In this document: positions 59,061 to 64,000 of the stretch, one piece after another
Layout: each line of letters starts with the position of its first letter
Numbering within the stretch: position 1 is the first letter of the stretch
Origin: Elmis aenea
Lineage: Eukaryota > Arthropoda > Insecta > Coleoptera > Elmidae
Assembly (NCBI GenBank): GCA_947652605.1
Contig: OX393577.1
Span: 32,429,466 to 32,493,465 of the forward strand
DNA length: 64,000 bases
Reading direction: 5' to 3'
Notes under the pieces: model-generated
The model's database searches: none
What the model was told of the DNA's origin: nothing
Seen by the model: the letters and a program-made list of their open reading frames with translations, nothing else
Made by a program: the position numbers and the translations under genes

Positions 59061-59135
59061 ACCGACGCGGTGGCGATAATTTAATAAGTAACCTGGTTAC
59101 TTATTATTGCGATCGCCACCGCCACCGCGCCGATG
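59061..59135. repeat. GC-rich interrupted palindrome
   Basis: An ACCGACGCGGTGGCGATAAT arm and a GATCGCCACCGCCACCGCGC arm flank an 11-bp perfect stem, AATAAGTAACC-T-GGTTACTTATT. It lies between the end of the RTE fragment and the mariner fragment. It could be the terminal repeat region of a lost element; I see no target duplication. Confidence 0.6.
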
Positions 59136-59775
59136 TACGTGAACCTTTTCAATGCGTGCAGGCCTACATTTTGCCTTTGGAAGTGAAGCTCTATCTCGGG
59201 CCACCATACTTCGTTGGTTTTTAGAAATTCGAAGGAGTCGTGGAAAGTTTTGTCCAGCGTTAGTACCAGAAAATATGTCTGCTGTTTGAACAATAACAAC
59301 CGATGATACTCGTTGGCCTATCAAATTATGAAGACCACCCTTGTTATTGGATCCGCAGCTGTCCATAAAATTCTTCATTAAAATCTACGCGTCAGAACAA
59401 TGTTTCTCATTGGATTTCGCATGATTTAACCGAGGATCAAAAGTGTTAGAATGAACAGACAAAGTCTTAAATTACTTAACGGTGGCGACCACGGCGTTAT
59501 TTCTAAAACTATTCCAGGTGACGAAACTCATGATTTTACTCTAGTCCGACGCTTCAAAAAAGAAGACCTTCCACCGCCTACTCTACAAAGACAGCGTACG
59601 ATGAACAAAGTCTTGTGCGCTATCTTCTTCAGTAGAAGTACAAGTTGGTCGAACAAAAGACTGCTATAGCTAACTGGTATAGCCAACAATGCCGTTCTTT
59701 ATTGACTGTGAATCAGCGGCTTAATGCTTCATCAGGATAACGCTTTCTCGCATACAAAGTTTAAGTAATTTAAGT
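59128..59775 (+). pseudogene. mariner-like transposase, heavily decayed, C-terminus missing
   Basis: On the plus strand, in three changing frames, the order is: FGSEALSRATILRWF and KFEGVVESF (second helix-turn-helix and linker), ENMSAV-like sequence with TDDTRWPIKL, IGSAAVHKILH, LRVRT, SHWISHDLTEDQK, LKLLNGGDHGVISKTIPGDE (first catalytic Asp at 59520-59522), KRQRTM-like sequence, and LMLHQDNAFSHT (second catalytic Asp at 59736-59738). Sequence after that is not clearly recognisable, so the third Asp is absent or very decayed. It has at least four stops or frameshifts. Two antisense frames of 72 and 93 codons overlap it and are shadows. Terminal repeats not identified. Confidence 0.7.
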
Positions 59776-61795
59776 TTCACGGTTCTAGCGAGTGCATACA
59801 GTTTTTCTGTATCTCAGTAATTATGTTTTGGACCTCGTATTCCCATCAAACACATTAAAGCATACTAGCATTTAATATTCTCTACGAGACCTAACTTTAA
59901 ATCTTTGTTTGCAAACATTTACACAAATGAGCCAAAGTTCTCATAATTTAGTCAACCACTGAAAATATTAATTTATTATTTAAAACTTTCTAATATTTGC
60001 TTTAAAGATTCAAATTTTTATCAAAAACTATCAACACTTCATACAACAACCCATACACTAACCATATCAAGAAAAATAATCTTTTTTAGATTATGGTTAA
60101 TATTTTCAAAAAAATTTATGTAAAATCTCAGTAAAAACCTAACATTAAAAAAATGTGTATTCGCAATCCATGTAGGAATATCTTAAATTTACCTAAGTAT
60201 GTAATCTTTTTCCATCTGTCATAGTTAAAAAAAATATCTGTTTGGTTATTTGTGATTCTGTCAAAAGTTTTGCAGTTAGTATTAAAATATGGTGTAGCGT
60301 AATTTTAATAAACTGCATGCCCACATAAGCTATTTAAAATGAATAAGTTATTAGCCAATGTTGGACTTACTAAACGAAATGCACAATTACAAATGAAATT
60401 GGTTATAACTAGAGCTATTACACGTTGTGTTATGTAATATTTGGTAAATTATTAAACCCAAATATGTGTGTATGTGATGTCTAATCAGTATCTAAAACAT
60501 GCATGACATTTTAAATTTTAAACATTATTAACAAAAGTAACGAACTGTTGTAATACGATTTAAAAAAACCAAGGTTTGCTTTTATAAGGAAATTTCAAAT
60601 GCACTTTTTCTCATCAGATATTAAGACAGCCGTATCTCTTCATTAGGGTTCACTAACATAAAACACAAACGAGCTTCGGAAGTGCGTTGGAGTGAAAACC
60701 ACGACAAGCTAGAGGCACTAGGTGCTTGAATGTCCAAAGCCGCAGGCTGTGAATTCCTTCCTTAACATATTCACCGTTTACATTGGAAACACAAGGATTG
60801 TTGAAAACGGTAAAGTGCAATGTTTATTTTATAATGCAAACACTTTATGTACCTTCGAAGTAAAGTTAAATTCAACAGCTTACTGAGTAAAGAAAAATAT
60901 TGTTAATTGTATTTTAACCAAATTCTTACATGGATACCTATATAATATTAAGAAATGTCCTAATGTCTAAAGCTTACTATGGAATTAGTGAATATCGTAA
61001 TGACGCTTACTTTAATAACTCTTTTAAGTAAATATAATTTTGTGTTGTGTATGTATTCGTATATATGTGTATTATTATTATTATCATTATTGTGACATGT
61101 TCTATGCCTTTGTGGATTTTTCAGAACAAATAAAGACTACTACTATAATGTTAATATTAATTTAAAGGAAATGTTCGATCAACCTAGAAGTAATTATATT
61201 TCAATTAGTCTAACAAGTAAGTAGAAGTAGAAGTCCAAAATATGATTTTCTTAAATCTTTAATACATATTTTTATCTTTTATTTTCTCTAAAGGTTTAAG
61301 TTTCTTTTTTAATTGACTCTTCTACAATGCATCCTTATTTTGGAAATAAAGCAAATGCGTGTTGTTGAATGTATGCTAAGTTTAATGATAAACATATTAC
61401 ATTAATACTTTTATTTAATTTAAAGATGAAAAAAGCTTTTTGTGGCACTGACTTTTTTGGGCCAGTCCCAAACAATTAAGTCCTGGCGATCGTGATCATG
61501 GTATTTTGAGTTATTCAACTTTTAATGAAGATTAACCGAATTTATTTGTTAAATGTGATTTAGTTCTTAAATTTTGTACACATCAAAAGCCATTGATGTC
61601 AGTATGTTTTTGTTTTTAGGACATTCAGTTTACCTGAACTAAAATGTATATTAAGCCTAATTTGAAATTGCAATGTTAATTTAATTTTCAAAAATCTATT
61701 TGGAAAACTCTCATTGAACTAAAAACTTAATCCATAAAAAACGCACTAAATAATAATTTTCAAAATACATATTTTATTTATACATAACGTTTTAA
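59776..61795. other. Gene-free stretch
   Basis: Only A/T-rich sequence; an ATT microsatellite near 61072-61090. Segment 60640-60770 is somewhat GC-richer with no identifiable feature. No terminal repeats noted. Confidence 0.5.
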
Positions 61796-61799
61796 TATA

Positions 61800-62130
61800 G
61801 TACAAGTACAACTAAGTAAAAAACCAAAAAAGAAATTGGAAAATGGACTTGAAGAACTAGATATACAAAGACGGGAAGCAAATAAAGAAATGAAACATCA
61901 GGCTCAAGAGCGTGCAATGTAAGAAAGGGGAGATTTTAAGGAGACCACGAAAGAAAAAAGAATGTATTATTTGCTGGTTTTGTTTTAGAAAGTTTATTCT
62001 CTGCGTATCAGCTTCTTTGCAAGAAATGAAGGATTCAGGATATAATTCAAAAAAATTACGTTCAAAAATAGTTAAAAACGAAAAGTCAACAAAGCTTTTT
62101 CTTAATGTCGTATTTCCTAAATGTAAATAA
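61800..62130 (+). pseudogene. Coding-like remnant, unidentified
   Basis: On the plus strand a KKPKKKLENGLEELDIQRRE-type peptide followed by ANKEMKHQAQERA looks like a charged helical region of a real protein rather than random A/T-rich translation. After a stop the sequence EMKDSGYNSKKLRSKIVKNE follows in another frame. It resembles the C-terminal coiled or BESS-like segment of Myb/MADF-type accessory proteins encoded by Harbinger-like elements, but the match is weak. Function not identified. Confidence 0.25.
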
Positions 62131-62157
62131 CAGCTAGAAAATATACTTCGAGCAAAA

Positions 62158-62529
62158 TTAAGGCTAGGCGCTGACATGCAATTTATCAGTTCGGCAACAG
62201 TTTCATCCGCGAATGGCTAACTATGCTTATATACGCAAAACTAAATTAGGAGTCACAAAGGTAACTCAATTGTTTGGTTTTATCATGGATTTCTACGACT
62301 TAGCTACGGTGTGTGCTCTTAAGATGATAAGGAGGACAAAATTCAAACATACGACACAAAATCGGTTATGTTTTCTCGCAATGGTGTCAAGACACAAACT
62401 GTTTAGTTGCCTAAATTAACAGTTGTCCACCAGTTGCATGTGAGCGTGTTGTCATATAAACCAATGGTAATGACTCCCGGAACCAAACTATTGCACAACT
62501 CATAATTGCATGTCAGCGCCCAGCCTTAA
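62158..62529. mobile_element. TTAA-flanked TIR element
   Basis: The terminal repeats GGCTAGGCGCTGACATGCAA at the left and, read inward from the right, GGCTGGGCGCTGACATGCAA are nearly identical over about 22 bp. Both ends are flanked by TTAA (62158-62161 and 62526-62529). The 372-bp interior includes the short coding-like fragment at 62213-62419. A TTAA duplication is usual for piggyBac elements, whereas the fragment inside looks Harbinger-like. The duplication could also be read as a 3-bp TWA-type with a shifted end. Superfamily left open. Confidence 0.7.
62213..62419 (+). pseudogene. Harbinger-like N-terminal fragment inside TIR element
   Basis: A 68-codon frame, MANYAYIRKTKLG..., later reads YDLATVCALKMIRRTKFKHT, then LAMVSRHKLFSCLN. 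In PIF/Harbinger nuclease proteins an early hydrophobic helix of this kind is followed by a basic stretch and a W-V-HP-x-x-x-R motif. Here that motif is decayed (LCFLAMVSR). No catalytic residues. Assignment is weak. Confidence 0.35.
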
Positions 62530-62619
62530 GTTCCTTATTAAACTTTTGCTACTTGTACCGTGTTCAGATATTCATGATAACAAACAATTTAGATTTAAAG
62601 CAATGTAAAAGTTAAACAG

Positions 62620-63245
62620 AACTGGTCTTTGCAGATGATGTGATGCTATTAGCTAAAAACGAAAACGACTGCAGATATTGCTAAAATAGAAGAAGAGTTG
62701 AATAACAGAATAGCTGCAGCGAAGAAATTTTACCATGCCACTAATAAATGCTTGATAAGTAAGAATGAGGTCTAGAAAAAAACTAAGACGCGATTGTTTA
62801 ACGCAGTGCACGTTCCATTGTCACTTATAGTTCAGAAACTTGGGCACTAATAAGAAAGTAAAAACAAAGGATACAGAAACAGGAGATGAGGTTTTTGAAA
62901 ATAGAAGGATGTAGACTAATTGATAAAAGTAGCAACGAGAAAATTTAAAAAAGACTAGAAGCGAAAGACAAAGAAAAATATGGAGTCAAACCAATACGCA
63001 TGCCAGAAAGTAAGTATTCAGAAATGGGATCGAAACGAAGTTTGAGGAAAAAATAAGTAGAGGAAGACCAAGAACAAAATGAGAAAACGAAGTAAGACAG
63101 ACACTAGAAGAAAAAGGAGTCATCTGGAGAGATGTGCCACAGTTAGCCAATGATAGACAGAGATGGAGAATCATAATTCTAAACTAGGGAAACATTCCTC
63201 GACACCGAACGGTACAACAGGAATAGGATTTTAAAAAAATAATTT
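62620..63245 (+). pseudogene. RTE-like LINE, RT catalytic box and C-terminal fragment
   Basis: It begins with ELVFADDVMLLAKNENDC, the FADD catalytic box of a non-LTR reverse transcriptase, at about 62623-62675. An internal gap or heavy decay follows. From about 62775 the C-terminal region is recognisable with many stops and shifts: an SETWALI-like block (FRNLGTN in another frame), a GDEVFE/RCLxIEGCR-like block, a RGRPRTK block, then EEKGVIWRDVPQLANDRQRW and a final HRTVQQE. The tail shares sequence with the 58426-58945 copy. The most degraded of the three RTE-like fragments. Confidence 0.75.
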
Positions 63246-64000
63246 TAAATTGTAATAGTTTCATTATTAGTTGATAATTAGAAAACTGAAAATAAAAACT
63301 ACTTACTTAAAAGTAAATTAAGACATATCCCAGCTCGTCTAATATTGTAGTACCTACCATTAATTTTATCATGTCGCCTTGTCTCAAAATAGCAATGAAA
63401 ATTACACAAGGCGAAACCACAGCCAGAGTTTAACTTATCTCGAAGACATTGCTTGGGATCTTGCATGTCCCCCCCCCCATTATAATTAGTAGTTTTCACA
63501 AAACTGAGACCGTGGTGTGCATAAACTTTTTTTAGTGAACCTAACTAAAGCTTCTTAGAATATTTTTAAATACTCTCCAATAATCCTTCAACTTAATATA
63601 CCATCAAAGTGCACTAGGCAGTTGCAAGAAACTGCATTCCATAGAGATATACTGTAATTTGCACGTAGGTAGGTAGTATGAGCATGTTTGTCTACGGGGA
63701 GGTGTTTCGAGATGCATACTAATGCATGCAATAGCGACCTCGACTGACGTCATATTAGTCTAAGAAAACGTGATTACTCCAGGGTATTCCAAACATACAT
63801 AGTAAATTATAAATTATATTATTATGCACTATCACAATCTTCATAATCGTAAAGTTTTTGACTGTAATATGAAAGTTAAAATTAGTTAGATGTACCACAG
63901 ATTCATTTAAAATTCAGGTAACTCGAAATGTAAATGGTTGTTGTTTCAAACCACATTAACGAAACTTAACACAAACTGTAAAGGTGACAAAGTTCGAGTA
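63246..64000. other. Gene-free stretch with a C10 tract
   Basis: A run of ten C residues at about 63469-63478. A 66-codon minus-strand frame at 63299-63499 spans it and has no recognisable domain. Nothing else recognised up to the window edge. Confidence 0.5.

Noticed and set aside
59081..59378. Two overlapping minus-strand frames (72 and 93 codons)
   Set aside because: They are antisense to a recognisable mariner-like transposase and have no motif of their own.

Overview
The window looks like AT-rich, gene-poor chromosomal DNA of an arthropod, most likely an insect. I infer this from the transposon fauna: mariner and Tc1/mariner relatives, a jockey-type LINE, RTE-like LINE 3' ends, hAT-type and PIF/Harbinger-type fragments, and a Ginger/GIN-type integrase relic. 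I see no intact host protein-coding gene, no tRNA or rRNA gene, no CRISPR array and no recognisable viral insertion. Every coding segment I can identify belongs to a transposable element, and every one is broken.

Layout. From 1 to about 23.6 kb the sequence is mostly unique AT-rich DNA with few recognisable elements: a palindrome-ended MITE at the left edge, a 1-kb foldback element at 5.9-6.9 kb, and a hAT-type MITE at 6.9-7.3 kb. At 22.9-23.13 kb lies a compact GC/CpG-rich island, the only one in the window, which may be a host promoter or noncoding first exon. From 23.68 kb onward elements are dense. The series is: a hAT MITE with a perfect 8-bp duplication; a nested double palindrome (23.94-25.80 kb) with the N-terminal part of a Tc1/mariner-type transposase; an internally deleted mariner (25.97-26.80 kb); a Ginger-like element with the C-terminal end of a KRBA2-like integrase (27.54-28.40 kb); a Harbinger-like 5' fragment (29.0-29.4 kb); a 5'-truncated, internally deleted jockey element (36.19-38.59 kb); a cluster of foldback, hairpin, RTE and hAT elements (41.45-43.5 kb); a DD41D-type mariner with a nested hAT MITE (44.49-46.21 kb); a satellite-like array (46.9-48.26 kb); three more foldback copies (51.6-56.4 kb); and RTE, mariner and TTAA-flanked MITE remnants (58.0-63.2 kb).

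The unifying theme is a group of palindromic or foldback elements whose outer or inner ends read TA|C(A/C)GGGTG and which sit at TA dinucleotides. Their interiors differ, but they share end motifs, TA targets and in two families a TTCCGG-N5-CCGGAA box about 125 bp inside the end. One of them carries a transposase N-terminus inside its inverted-repeat arm. The best reading is a set of nonautonomous foldback elements moved by a Tc1/mariner-type transposase. This is inference; no intact transposase is present here.
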